NCBI GenBank assembly: GCA_019359235.1
Contig: JAHHHT010000021.1
Span: 62,001 to 126,000 of the forward strand
Direction: 5' to 3'
From: Oscillatoria princeps RMCB-10
GTDB taxonomy: Bacteria > Cyanobacteriota > Cyanobacteriia > Cyanobacteriales > Oscillatoriaceae
DNA length: 64,000 bases
Each line of letters begins with the position of its first letter. Within the stretch, counting starts at the first letter, position 1. The notes beneath the pieces are model-generated. The model was not told the origin of the DNA, ran no database searches, and saw only the letters and a program-made list of their open reading frames with translations. The position numbers and the translations under genes are program-made. Positions 8,339-16,773 of this stretch are shown piece after piece.

Positions 8339-10105
8339 ATGCCCCTTGATTTTCGCAACACCAACACCCTCTGGGCTTCCATCTTAGTCGAGACATTACA
8401 GCGTCTCGGCTTAACCACCGCCGTCATCTGTCCCGGTTCCCGCTCGACACCCCTAGCGATTGCCTTTGCCAGACACGACAGAGTAGAAGCCATTTCCGTC
8501 CTTGATGAGCGCTCCGCCGGCTTCTTTGCCCTGGGGATAGCTAGACAAAAAGCACAACCTGTGGTAATCGTTTGCACCTCCGGAACGGCAGGGGCCAATT
8601 TCTACCCAGCTGTCATAGAAGCCAGAGAAAGTCGGGTTCCCCTGCTGGTGCTGACAGGAGATCGCCCCCCGGAATTGCGAGATTGCCATTCCGGGCAGAC
8701 GATTGACCAGGTGAAATTATATGGCCATTACCCCAACTGGCAAGCCGAATTAGCCACACCCTCCCTGGAAATGTCCATGCTGGCTTATCTGAGGCAGACG
8801 GCGATCCACGCCTGGGAGCGTTCCCTGTTTCCTGTTCCTGGCCCAGTTCACGTCAATATTCCCTTTCGCGATCCTCTCGCGCCGCTTCCCCAACCGGCAG
8901 CCGGTGCCTTGATGTCCCAATTTCAGCCAGAGGATTTCTTCGGGGCGGTGTCACCCCTGTTGAGCCGGTTGGAGGTCAGGACTGCAGTCCTTACCGCACA
9001 CTTAAAGGAGGAATGGCTCGAATGTGAGAGGGGGATTATTATCGCGGGAGTGACCCAGCCACAGCAGCCACAAGAATATTGTCAGGCGATTGCCCACCTT
9101 TGCAAATCTTTAGGGTGGCCAGTTCTGGCTGAGGGGCTGTCGCCGGTGAGAAATTACGCCCAGCTGAACCCGTATGTCATTTCTACCTACGACCTGATTC
9201 TGCGCAACCGGCACCTGGCACAACAGCTGAAGCCGGCAGTGGCGATCCAGGTGGGCGACTTGCCCACGAGTAAGGAACTGCGAACCTGGCTGGAGTCAAC
9301 CCAGCCGCGCCGGTGGGCGATTGATCCCAGCTACGAAAACCTCGATCCCCTCCACGGCAAAACATCCCACCTGCGGCTGTCCGCAGTAGAAATGGGACTC
9401 GGCGCTCTGCAAAATAGAAAAGTCGGATTTGCATGCAGCGAATATCTCCAGTTGTGGTATAATGCCGAAACCAAAGTCAGGGCAGCGGTTGACGGGACGA
9501 TGGCGGCGATGGAGGAGATAATTGAGCCGAAAGTCGGCTGGTTGCTGTCGCAGGTGCTCCCACCGGCAACCCCTATATTCATTGCCAACAGCATGCCGGT
9601 GCGCGATGTGGAGTTTTTCTGGGCACCCAACAATTCTGGAATTCAGCCGTATTTCAATCGGGGCGCTAATGGGATTGATGGCACTTTATCCACGGCTTTG
9701 GGTGTGGCCCACCGCAATCAAAGCAGTGTGATGCTAACGGGAGATTTAGCCCTGTTGCACGACACGAATGGCTTTTTGCTGAGGAATAAGTTTGTCGGTC
9801 ACCTGACAATTGTTGTGATCAATAATAATGGGGGCGGTATTTTTGAGATGCTGCCGGTCGCTGAGTTTGAACCGCCGTTTGAGGAGTTTTTTGCTACGCC
9901 GCAGGATATTGATTTCGCTCAGCTGTGCTGTACTTATAATGTGGGGTATAATTTGATTAGTTCTTGGGAGCAGCTGGCGCGGCTGTTGAATCCTCTGCCT
10001 GAGAGGGGAATTCGGGTGTTGGAGGTGAGGACAAGTAGGAAGGCGGACAGCCGGTGGCGGCGGGAGAATTTAGGGAACTTTGCAGGGGAGATAAGAGGGA
10101 TTTGA
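8339..10105 (+). CDS. menD: SEPHCHC synthase
   Basis: This thiamine-diphosphate enzyme adds decarboxylated 2-oxoglutarate to isochorismate to give SEPHCHC. The N-terminal domain has VICPGSRSTPLAIA and FFALGIARQKAQPVVIVCTSGTAGAN. The C-terminal domain has FNRGANGIDGTLSTALG and the ThDP-Mg motif from LTGDLALLHD to VINNNGGGIFEMLP. At 588 residues it is the usual size and looks intact. It follows menF and supplies MenH, whose gene is in the leftward cluster. The ATG at 8339 starts the conserved DFRNTNTLWAS N-terminus. Confidence 0.95.
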   Translation: MPLDFRNTNTLWASILVETLQRLGLTTAVICPGSRSTPLAIAFARHDRVEAISVLDERSAGFFALGIARQKAQPVVIVCTSGTAGANFYPAVIEARESRVPLLVLTGDRPPELRDCHSGQTIDQVKLYGHYPNWQAELATPSLEMSMLAYLRQTAIHAWERSLFPVPGPVHVNIPFRDPLAPLPQPAAGALMSQFQPEDFFGAVSPLLSRLEVRTAVLTAHLKEEWLECERGIIIAGVTQPQQPQEYCQAIAHLCKSLGWPVLAEGLSPVRNYAQLNPYVISTYDLILRNRHLAQQLKPAVAIQVGDLPTSKELRTWLESTQPRRWAIDPSYENLDPLHGKTSHLRLSAVEMGLGALQNRKVGFACSEYLQLWYNAETKVRAAVDGTMAAMEEIIEPKVGWLLSQVLPPATPIFIANSMPVRDVEFFWAPNNSGIQPYFNRGANGIDGTLSTALGVAHRNQSSVMLTGDLALLHDTNGFLLRNKFVGHLTIVVINNNGGGIFEMLPVAEFEPPFEEFFATPQDIDFAQLCCTYNVGYNLISSWEQLARLLNPLPERGIRVLEVRTSRKADSRWRRENLGNFAGEIRGI

Positions 10106-10162
10106 ACCGCCAAGACGCCATAGACGCGCCAGCGGCTTCCCGTAGGGTAGAGCGCCAAGAGA
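10104..10162. repeat. dispersed GCCAGCGGCTTCCCGTAGGG repeat
   Basis: Here the complement of the 5327-5406 element lies between the menD and toxin 3' ends. Both copies contain a CGCGCCAGCGGC / GCCGCTGGCGCG core and a GTAGGGTAGAGCGC / GCGCTCTACCCT block. Confidence 0.6.
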
Positions 10163-10165
10163 GGT

Positions 10166-10615
10166 TTAGGGGGAGAGCCAGGATTCCACCGGCAATTCCT
10201 TAACTTCTCGCATCCTCTGAAAATCTGTATCGGCGGAAACGATGGTGAGTCCGTTACGCAGGGCAATGGCAGCAATCCACAGGTCATTGTCGCTAATCCC
10301 CAGGTCTTGAATTCGGGTCTGCCGGCGTTTTTTTCTTTCTTTGGGGCCGAAATGGGCGATAATTGCGGCTTTAAATTGACCGTAGATATCAGCGGTTGCA
10401 TTATCCATAAGATAGATGCGGATGTCTTCAAGAAAGATTTGCACACGCGCCAGGTTGTCATCTCGTCGTTCCGAGTTATAGGCCATGAATAGCAGTTCTC
10501 CCTGAACGATGACGCAGGTTGAGAGCAGAGATTCCCCAACCTCAGCTACACGACGGATTACAGCAGTATTTCCCTGGATGATGCTGCTACAGTGGTTTGT
10601 ATCGAGTAAGTACAC
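10166..10615 (-). CDS. PIN-domain toxin of a VapBC-type pair
   Basis: PIN-domain RNases are the toxic parts of VapBC modules. The acidic residues expected for the active site are present: YLLDTNHCS at the N-terminus, the Glu of QGELLFMA, the Asp of ISDNDLWIAAIA and SADTDFQRM near the end. I place the start at the GTG at 10615, which begins directly at the first PIN strand and lies 2 bp after the antitoxin stop; the frame is open to 10663 but that would overlap the antitoxin. The basic segment KERKKRRQTR before the third Asp is common in this subgroup. It lies between menD and the beta-helix unit and is probably an acquired module. Confidence 0.85.
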   Translation of the reverse strand: MYLLDTNHCSSIIQGNTAVIRRVAEVGESLLSTCVIVQGELLFMAYNSERRDDNLARVQIFLEDIRIYLMDNATADIYGQFKAAIIAHFGPKERKKRRQTRIQDLGISDNDLWIAAIALRNGLTIVSADTDFQRMREVKELPVESWLSP

Positions 10616-10617
10616 GA

Positions 10618-10869
10618 TTATAACTCCACAGGGCTGCGGGTATCGTGAACTATCTGGAGGCACTCCTCAAGGTCGTCACCCGCCCATGTGCCAGCGTGTC
10701 TTAACAGGGAACGACCGGAAGCGGGCCGGAAATTAGCAGGCTTTTCAGCAGAGTTAGGCTGCGGTTCGTCGGAGAGAACGGTAACGCGAAGCCGGCGACC
10801 GGCGAGTTCGGGCGCGTGGGTGAGGATTTCTTCCCAGCTTCCTTCTAGTTCTAGCGGTTGTGAGGTCAT
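10618..10869 (-). CDS. antitoxin partner of the PIN toxin
   Basis: This 83-residue protein directly precedes the toxin and resembles short cyanobacterial antitoxin partners with the pattern LELEGSWEEILTHAPELAG, LRVTVLSDE and a C-terminal block ASGRSLLRHAGTWAGDDLEE. The C-terminal block probably binds the toxin. The start at 10869 has an AGGAGG ribosome site eight bases upstream; an earlier in-frame ATG at 10914 lacks one. Antitoxin-first order with a 2-bp gap to the toxin GTG is typical of translationally coupled modules. The DNA-binding fold class cannot be decided by eye. Confidence 0.78.
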   Translation of the reverse strand: MTSQPLELEGSWEEILTHAPELAGRRLRVTVLSDEPQPNSAEKPANFRPASGRSLLRHAGTWAGDDLEECLQIVHDTRSPVEL

Positions 10870-10963
10870 CTGGTTTCCTCCTGGAATTGTCTGATTAGTT
10901 TTATTGTAGCGCAATTTGTCTGTGGCGTTACTTTTTGGCTAGAAATCGGATTTTAGCTTAAAT

Positions 10964-11007
10964 TACATATGTAATGGCACACGGCATGTAGGGGCGGTCC
11001 CCCGTGG
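10964..11007 (+). repeat. direct repeat, left copy
   Basis: This begins with TACATATGTAATGGCACACG and continues with CATGTAGGGGCGG. The right copy at 11451-11494 is nearly identical and in the same orientation, bracketing about 440 bp. Confidence 0.8.
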
Positions 11008-11148
11008 CATCGGTGTCAACTTAAAGCTACTGGGGGGTTAACATGATGTAGGGGCGGGTTCACCCACAACCTGTGCTACATAGCTACAACGCCGATAAAC
11101 CCGCCCCAAACCTATGATATCATCTCCTCCAACGGAGGAGCGTTGATA

Positions 11149-11300
11149 TTTTTCCCTGTGGGGGGGCGGGTTTATATAAATTCTGGACTTGACCGATACA
11201 TTGTTTGTGAACCCGCCCCTACAATTTTCCCTGTGGGGGGCGGGTTTATATAAATTCTGGGCTTGACCGATAAATTGCTTGTGAACCCGCCCCTACAAGC
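11149..11300. repeat. tandem pair of GCGGGTTTATATAAATTC units
   Basis: Two consecutive units of about 73 bp start with TTTTCCCTGTGGGG and end with GTGAACCCGCCCCTACA. Within each unit GCGGGTT and AACCCGC can pair, so each is a hairpin. They differ at only a few bases, which suggests a recent duplication. Confidence 0.75.
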
Positions 11301-11352
11301 CTTTATATACAAAGTTCCGGGAGCAATAGTTGACACCAATGCACGGGGGCCT

Positions 11353-11416
11353 GCCCCTAAAAAAGGGGGGGACATTCTCTTGCGCCCCCCTTTTTTAGGG
11401 GGGGGAAAGGGGGGAT
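11353..11416. repeat. CCCCTTTTTT/AAAAAAGGGG hairpin repeat
   Basis: Runs of CCCCTAAAAAAGGGGGG and CCCCCCTTTTTTAGGGG can fold on each other. A similar element occurs at 62571-62642. Confidence 0.6.
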
Positions 11417-11450
11417 CTGGATGCAATGACTTGTAGGTAGCAACTTGGTT

Positions 11451-11494
11451 TACATATGTAATGGCACACGCCATGTAGGGGCGGCCCCCCGTGG
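11451..11494 (+). repeat. direct repeat, right copy
   Basis: Same sequence and orientation as 10964-11007 apart from a few substitutions; it ends in GGCCGCCCC. Confidence 0.8.
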
Positions 11495-11735
11495 CCGCCC
11501 CCAGTTTCTGGCTACTTCACGTTTTCTTTATAAAAAATCTCTTATTGATTTTACTTTAGCGCAATTCCTCCCTAAACCGCGCCGGCGCTTCTCACGGTAG
11601 CCCCATCCTTATAAAAGGCTAGGCATCGGGCCAACACAAAACTGCACTCTGCCGGTCAGTCAGCCCTGTACAGTTTGTACAACCTCAACTACAATGGAAT
11701 GTCAAACACTACTGTCGTTAATTTCCTGAGCAAAG

Positions 11736-14700
11736 GTGAACACTGGGCCTCTGTCCACTGACCGGCTGGAACGGCTGCTTCCAGCACTGCGGCATATTGC
11801 TGAAATGGTGCAGCAGCGGGGTGCATTGCAGCTGGCAGACCTGAAATTGCTGCTTTTGGGCGGCGATTTGCAGGAAGATTGGGCTGTGGGTGAACTGGAA
11901 CGCTGGGCAAGAGTGCTGGAAGCTGTGCGAGGACTGGCAGACACCGGCAGGCAAGAAGTGGCCCAACGAGCTTTGATGATGCGGGGGATTCCAGAAGCGC
12001 CGGCAATGCTGGCAGTGTCTCTTGTGGCAGCATCCCGCAGCAGTCAACCGGCACCTCGGGCGGGATTGTTGAAAACCAGCACAGACCGGCTTGACTTTGG
12101 CGCACTCCCCTCAGGGCAGGTTGCTGTAGGAGAATTTCAGGTTGAGGGTGGCGCGGGTGAAGTAATCGTCGAGAGTGACAAACTGCGAGTGACACCGGCA
12201 CAATTTGGTGCTGGAACTACCACACTGCGGGTAGAAGCGCGGCTCCCGTTCAGCGGTCTGCTCTGGAGTGAGATTAAACTGGTAAGTGCCTGGGAAACCC
12301 TGTCTTTGCCGGTGGTAGCCCAGTGGTTTGACAGCCAGTCCGCAAGCAGTCTGAAAGTAGACCCCAGCGGCGGCGGGGACTTCCGCACTCTCGAAGAAGC
12401 CGCCAAAATTGCACCGGCGGGCGCTACTCTCTACCTGAAAGCCGGTACTTACCATTTGAGCCATCCCTTGCAGATTGACAAACCCCTGTCACTGATTGGG
12501 GAAGGAATGGATAAAACCAAAATAGTCTGCGAAGGTGAGGGCTATGCGGTCAGGTTTGCAGCTCAGGGCCTGTTTTTTGCCCACGATTTAACATTCCAGC
12601 ATCAAGGACTTAAGTGGGCTAATGTCGTCGAGGTATGGGCGGGGGAAATGGATTTTCGCCGGTGTCGCATAACAGGAGGCGTTTTTGACCCGCAGGGGCG
12701 GCGCGGTTTAGCCGGTCTTTACCTGCTGGGACAAGTGCGCGGTACTGTTGCGGAATGTCAGGTGAGCGACAACGGCTTGCACGGCATCGCAGTGGGGAAT
12801 CAAGCCCAGCCGGTTTTGGAGGGCAACACCTGTGCTGGGAATAAGTACAGTGGTATCGCCTATTTCGAGAGTGCCAAAGGCAGTGCGCGACAGAATACCT
12901 GCAGTGGCAACCAGAATCATGGCATCTCCGTGTCCGGGGAGGCGCAACCGGCGCTAGAAACTAACACCTGTCAGGAGAACAAACAGCACGGGATCTTCTA
13001 TTTGGGCAGCGCCAAGGGCACCGCACGTCAAAACACTTGCGCCAGCAATGAACTGCAGGGCATCTGTGTGGGGGAGAGAGCGGAACCGGCACTAGAAGGG
13101 AACACCTGTGAGCGGAACAAGTATAATGGGATTTCCTATGTGGGAGGAGCCGGGGGGATTTCCCGTCAAAACACCTGCACCGGCAACTTGGAAAACGGCA
13201 TCTGGGTGAGCGGACAAGCGCAACCGGCCCTGGAAGCCAACAGCAGTCAGGAAAATAAAAAGAATGGCATATTGTATGCGGGCAGTGCCGGTGGGATTTG
13301 CCGGCAAAATACCTGCAGCGGCAACGTTGAAAACGGCATCTCCGTGAGCGGACAAGCGCAACCGGAACTGGAAGGCAACAGCTGTCAGGGGAACCAAGAA
13401 AGTGGCATCGCCTGCACTAGCAAAGCTGCAGTCACCGCCCGCAAAAACAGCTGCACTAGCAATGCAGCTGGCATATCTGTAAAAGAGGAAGCGCAGCCAA
13501 TCCTAGAAGCCAACACCTGTCAGGGGAACCAGATATTTGGCATTAAATATTGGGACACTGCCGGTGGGGCGGCACGCCAAAATAAATGTATCCAAAACGA
13601 GATAAGTGGCATTTTGGTAAGCTCGCAAGCGCAGCCAGTCCTAGAAGCAAACACCTGTCAGGGGAATAAACAATACGGGATCTTATACTTAGGCAGTGCC
13701 GCCGGCACTGCTCGTCAGAACCGCTGCACCGGCAATGAAAGCGATGGCATCAGGGTGTCCGAGGAAGCGCACCCAACCCTTGAAGGCAACACCTGTCAAA
13801 CTAACCAAGAGCGCGGCATTGCCTACTGGGAAAGTGCCGGTGGCACAGCCAGTCAAAATACCTGCACCGGCAACGGGACTCATGGAATTGCCATCGACGG
13901 ACAGGCGCAGCCTACCTTAAAAGGTAATATTTGTCAAGAAAATGCTGCCAACGGCATTGGCTATTGGAGCGACGCAGCTGGAAGCGCCAGCCAAAACACT
14001 TGTTGCAGCAACGGTGGTAATGGCATCTACTTGGGAGGAAAGGCGCAGCCAGCGCTTACAGAAAATACCTGTAGCAGTAACGAGAGTCATGGCATCCTTA
14101 TCAATGAGTCAGCGCAGCCAACCCTGGAATCCAACACCTGTCAGGGGAATAAACAATTTGGCCTCTTATACGCCGGCAGTGCCGGTGGCACAGCCCGTAA
14201 AAACACCTGCTCCGCTAACGAAAGTGCTGGCATCTACGCCGGAGAGCAAGCGCATCCCATTCTAGAAGCCAACAGCTGTCAAAAAAACTTGGGGCTGGGC
14301 ATCGCCTACTTTGACAGCGCCGCCGGCACCGCCCGCCAAAACACCTGCACCGGCAACGAACACCAGGGCATTTTGGTGGCAGAGTCAGCGCAACCAACCC
14401 TTGAAGCCAACACCTGTCAAGAAAATAAACGAGCCGGCATCGCCTACCTCGGCAGCGCCGCCGGCACCGCCCGTCAAAACACCTGCACCGCTAACGAAAG
14501 TGCTGGCATCTATGTGGGAGAGCAAGCGCATCCAATTCTAGAAGCTAACATCTGCCAGAATAATAAAACAGATGGCATTTCCTATTGGAATGAAGCCGCC
14601 GGTATCGCGCGAAACAACCAGTGCCTCAACAACGGCGAAGATGGGATCTATGCAGCTCCCACAACTGGGCCACAGCTAAAAGACAACATCTGTTCTGGCA

Positions 14701-14741
14701 ATGCCAGTAAGAACGTCAACGACCAGAGACGCAAACCATGA
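11736..14741 (+). CDS. giant right-handed parallel beta-helix repeat protein
   Basis: The 1001 residues divide into four parts. Residues 1-105 are helical and Leu/Ala-rich. Residues 110-200 look like a beta-sandwich (TDRLDFGALPSGQ to LPVVAQWF). From about 205, a pectate-lyase-like N-cap reads VDPSGGGDFRTLEEAAK, then YLKAGTYHL and LIGEGMDKTKIVCEG. From about 349 to 992 there are about 28 coils of 23 residues. Two coil types alternate, GIxVSxQAQPxLExNTCQxN and GIAYxxSAxGTARQNTCTGN, so the real period is 46. Almost every coil has NxCxxN, which would stack into Cys and Asn ladders. No signal peptide is seen, so it is probably cytoplasmic. The GTG at 11736 is the first start after an in-frame stop at 11727. 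It is 73 bp upstream of the VWA gene and probably leads that operon. I assign no enzyme activity. Confidence 0.85.
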   Translation: MNTGPLSTDRLERLLPALRHIAEMVQQRGALQLADLKLLLLGGDLQEDWAVGELERWARVLEAVRGLADTGRQEVAQRALMMRGIPEAPAMLAVSLVAASRSSQPAPRAGLLKTSTDRLDFGALPSGQVAVGEFQVEGGAGEVIVESDKLRVTPAQFGAGTTTLRVEARLPFSGLLWSEIKLVSAWETLSLPVVAQWFDSQSASSLKVDPSGGGDFRTLEEAAKIAPAGATLYLKAGTYHLSHPLQIDKPLSLIGEGMDKTKIVCEGEGYAVRFAAQGLFFAHDLTFQHQGLKWANVVEVWAGEMDFRRCRITGGVFDPQGRRGLAGLYLLGQVRGTVAECQVSDNGLHGIAVGNQAQPVLEGNTCAGNKYSGIAYFESAKGSARQNTCSGNQNHGISVSGEAQPALETNTCQENKQHGIFYLGSAKGTARQNTCASNELQGICVGERAEPALEGNTCERNKYNGISYVGGAGGISRQNTCTGNLENGIWVSGQAQPALEANSSQENKKNGILYAGSAGGICRQNTCSGNVENGISVSGQAQPELEGNSCQGNQESGIACTSKAAVTARKNSCTSNAAGISVKEEAQPILEANTCQGNQIFGIKYWDTAGGAARQNKCIQNEISGILVSSQAQPVLEANTCQGNKQYGILYLGSAAGTARQNRCTGNESDGIRVSEEAHPTLEGNTCQTNQERGIAYWESAGGTASQNTCTGNGTHGIAIDGQAQPTLKGNICQENAANGIGYWSDAAGSASQNTCCSNGGNGIYLGGKAQPALTENTCSSNESHGILINESAQPTLESNTCQGNKQFGLLYAGSAGGTARKNTCSANESAGIYAGEQAHPILEANSCQKNLGLGIAYFDSAAGTARQNTCTGNEHQGILVAESAQPTLEANTCQENKRAGIAYLGSAAGTARQNTCTANESAGIYVGEQAHPILEANICQNNKTDGISYWNEAAGIARNNQCLNNGEDGIYAAPTTGPQLKDNICSGNASKNVNDQRRKP

Positions 14742-14814
14742 CGGCTGAATGCTTAAAGAAGCCAAAAATCGAGTATTATAATCTCAATCACTTGTCACCA
14801 AGAGAGGAAATGAT

Positions 14815-15528
14815 ATGAACGCAATGGACTGGGACATGCCACCAATGCCGGAGGGCCAGCGCCGGCTGCCGGTGTACCTGCTGCTGGATACCTCTGGCAG
14901 TATGGAAGGAGCGCCTATCGAATCCGTGCGTCTGGGAGTGGAACAATTCCAAAGCGAAGTAGCTCAGGACGACATAGCTCGCGATTTGGTTCATGCAGGC
15001 ATCATCACCTTTGCCGATGACGCCGAGCTATTCACAGGTAAATTACAGCCCATTCGCTCGTTGCGAGTGCCGGAGCTTGTTGCTTCCGGAGTCACGAGGC
15101 TAGATCGGGCATTCCAAGTATTGCGCGAATCATTTGACCGGGATCTGAAACGAACCGTTAAAGGCGGCCAAAAAGGCGACTACAAACCAGTAGTCTTCGT
15201 GCTCACAGATGGGGAACCCACCGACGAGTATGGCTATCCCACAGAGCGTCTGTGGAAACCAGATCGGGAGGCTACAGTTAACCGTGACAAAGGAATGGTA
15301 AAACCGAGCCTGATTGTTTCAGTCGGTTGCGGGCCAGATGTGAGAGATGCCACCCTCAAAGATATCAGCACCGGCACAGCTTTTCGCATGGGAACCAGCG
15401 AAGCGGCTTTTGTAGGGCTTTTCAAGTACCTGTCCATGAGTATCGCTAATTCAGTACAAGCCGGTGCCAACCCAGAAAACCCTCTGGCCGGTGTGTCCAT
15501 TCCCTCGGGTCTGATACCTATCCCCTAA
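14815..15528 (+). CDS. TerY-like VWA domain protein
   Basis: This single von Willebrand A domain of 237 residues has an intact metal-ion-dependent adhesion site: DTSGS at residues 25-29, a Thr around residue 95 (GVTRLDRAF) and the Asp of VLTDGEPTDEY near 130. The phrase RRLPVYLLLDTSGSMEGAPI is characteristic of TerY, the VWA protein of tellurium-resistance and general stress loci. Such proteins are cytoplasmic and are thought to scaffold phospho-signalling partners. A GAGAGGA ribosome site precedes the ATG at 14815. The PP2C gene follows after 9 bp and the kinase overlaps that, forming the VWA-phosphatase-kinase triad. Confidence 0.9.
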   Translation: MNAMDWDMPPMPEGQRRLPVYLLLDTSGSMEGAPIESVRLGVEQFQSEVAQDDIARDLVHAGIITFADDAELFTGKLQPIRSLRVPELVASGVTRLDRAFQVLRESFDRDLKRTVKGGQKGDYKPVVFVLTDGEPTDEYGYPTERLWKPDREATVNRDKGMVKPSLIVSVGCGPDVRDATLKDISTGTAFRMGTSEAAFVGLFKYLSMSIANSVQAGANPENPLAGVSIPSGLIPIP

Positions 15529-15537
15529 AGTGCAGCT

Positions 15538-16773
15538 ATGGCAACAGGTTTTTCCATTGGCGACCGGATTTTGAGTCTGTCTGGCGATACCCACCCAGAC
15601 TACAGTGCTGCCCATGCCACGCTCAACGACTACCTGATAGTCGGGGCGAGTGCGGTCGGCAAAATACATCTAGCCAAAAGAACGCCAAGAGACGATGCTT
15701 TTGCCATCCGTTCCTATGGCCCTTGGGTAGCAGTCGGTGTCTCCGATGGCGTGGGTTCGCGCCCTCTTTCTCGCTATGGCGCGACCTATGTTGCCGAAGC
15801 GCTGGCATCCATGTTGCTGCGTCGCTTTGTCCCGCCCTTCAAGTCAGGGGAGCAAATTTCACGCTCACTGGCTCCCTTATCGGGTGCGCCAGAGCGGGTT
15901 TCACGGCTAGAAATTGAAGAGATGAAGCTCGATCTGCCTGACACTGAGTGGGAAAGTGATTGCATAACAGACATTGAAACGCAAATCAAGCAAATAAAGA
16001 ACGCTCGGCTCAAAGAGGAGAGTGAAACTCAAATAAAAGCTCTCATGGAGAGCTTGGATGCCTGGAATATTCAAGATGAAATTACCAAAAATAGTTTAAA
16101 TATTGAGGCCCAACAAGCTGCAACAGCTGGTTGGGGTTACAGAAACATATCGGCAGCAGAATCTAGAATAACGTCAAATCCCCCGGATTTATCCGATGTG
16201 GTAACTGAGTCTTTCCAGAAAGTTCAAGAGTATCTTAAATCTCAGGCTAAGTCTTTAGAAGTCAATCTGAGCGACCTCAGTTGCACTGCCCTGGGGTTGC
16301 TTCTGAACGTGGAAACCGGCGAATTAGCAGTGGGACAAATAGGCGACGGTGCTGTGTTGGGCTTGACAGCAAAAGAGAAGTTACAAGAATTGGTCAGAGA
16401 AGATGAAAACACTGACCCGCAGTCAACTCACACAATCAATAACTCGAACTTTGAAAAACACCTTAAGTTTAATGCCAATATAAAGGAATCTTTCTCAGCC
16501 TTCTTTATAATGACCGATGGAGTATCCAATGACTTACTCTATTCCAGCGAGTCAGAGATTGTGACAAACTGGTTTGGAAAAATAAACAGCAACTTGCTAA
16601 ACTCCCCCAGCCCCGCACAGGCTGCTGCAGGTCTATTAAACTACCTAGCAACCTATCAAGTTCCCGGCAGCTTTGACGACCGGACTTTGGTTGTAATTAC
16701 CCGCAAAAATGCTAAAACAGATGCCCAAAATCAGCCTGCTACCGGGCAGTCGGAATCTGCCCAAACAACTTGA
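15538..16773 (+). CDS. PP2C-type Ser/Thr phosphatase of the VWA-kinase triad
   Basis: The metal-binding aspartates of PP2C phosphatases are visible in order: VSDGVGS (about residue 68), VGQIGDGAVLG (about 270), FFIMTDGVSND (about 325) and SFDDRTLVVI near the end. Between residues 120 and 230 lies a long, charged, partly coiled-coil insertion (ETQIKQIKNARLKEESETQ) that ordinary PP2Cs lack; it may contact the partner kinase or VWA protein. The gene begins 9 bp after the VWA gene and its 3' end overlaps the kinase gene by 65 bp, so the products are translated from one mRNA. It probably reverses phosphorylation by the adjacent kinase. Confidence 0.88.
   Translation: MATGFSIGDRILSLSGDTHPDYSAAHATLNDYLIVGASAVGKIHLAKRTPRDDAFAIRSYGPWVAVGVSDGVGSRPLSRYGATYVAEALASMLLRRFVPPFKSGEQISRSLAPLSGAPERVSRLEIEEMKLDLPDTEWESDCITDIETQIKQIKNARLKEESETQIKALMESLDAWNIQDEITKNSLNIEAQQAATAGWGYRNISAAESRITSNPPDLSDVVTESFQKVQEYLKSQAKSLEVNLSDLSCTALGLLLNVETGELAVGQIGDGAVLGLTAKEKLQELVREDENTDPQSTHTINNSNFEKHLKFNANIKESFSAFFIMTDGVSNDLLYSSESEIVTNWFGKINSNLLNSPSPAQAAAGLLNYLATYQVPGSFDDRTLVVITRKNAKTDAQNQPATGQSESAQTT

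Larger units (their letters stand above)
10870..11735. other. repeat-rich intergenic region
   Basis: No gene is supported in these 866 bp. They hold a pair of direct repeats of about 44 bp (10964-11007 and 11451-11494), a tandem pair of about 73-bp hairpin units (11149-11300) and a G/C-run hairpin (11353-11416). The stretch separates the toxin-antitoxin promoter from the start of the beta-helix gene. Confidence 0.6.
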
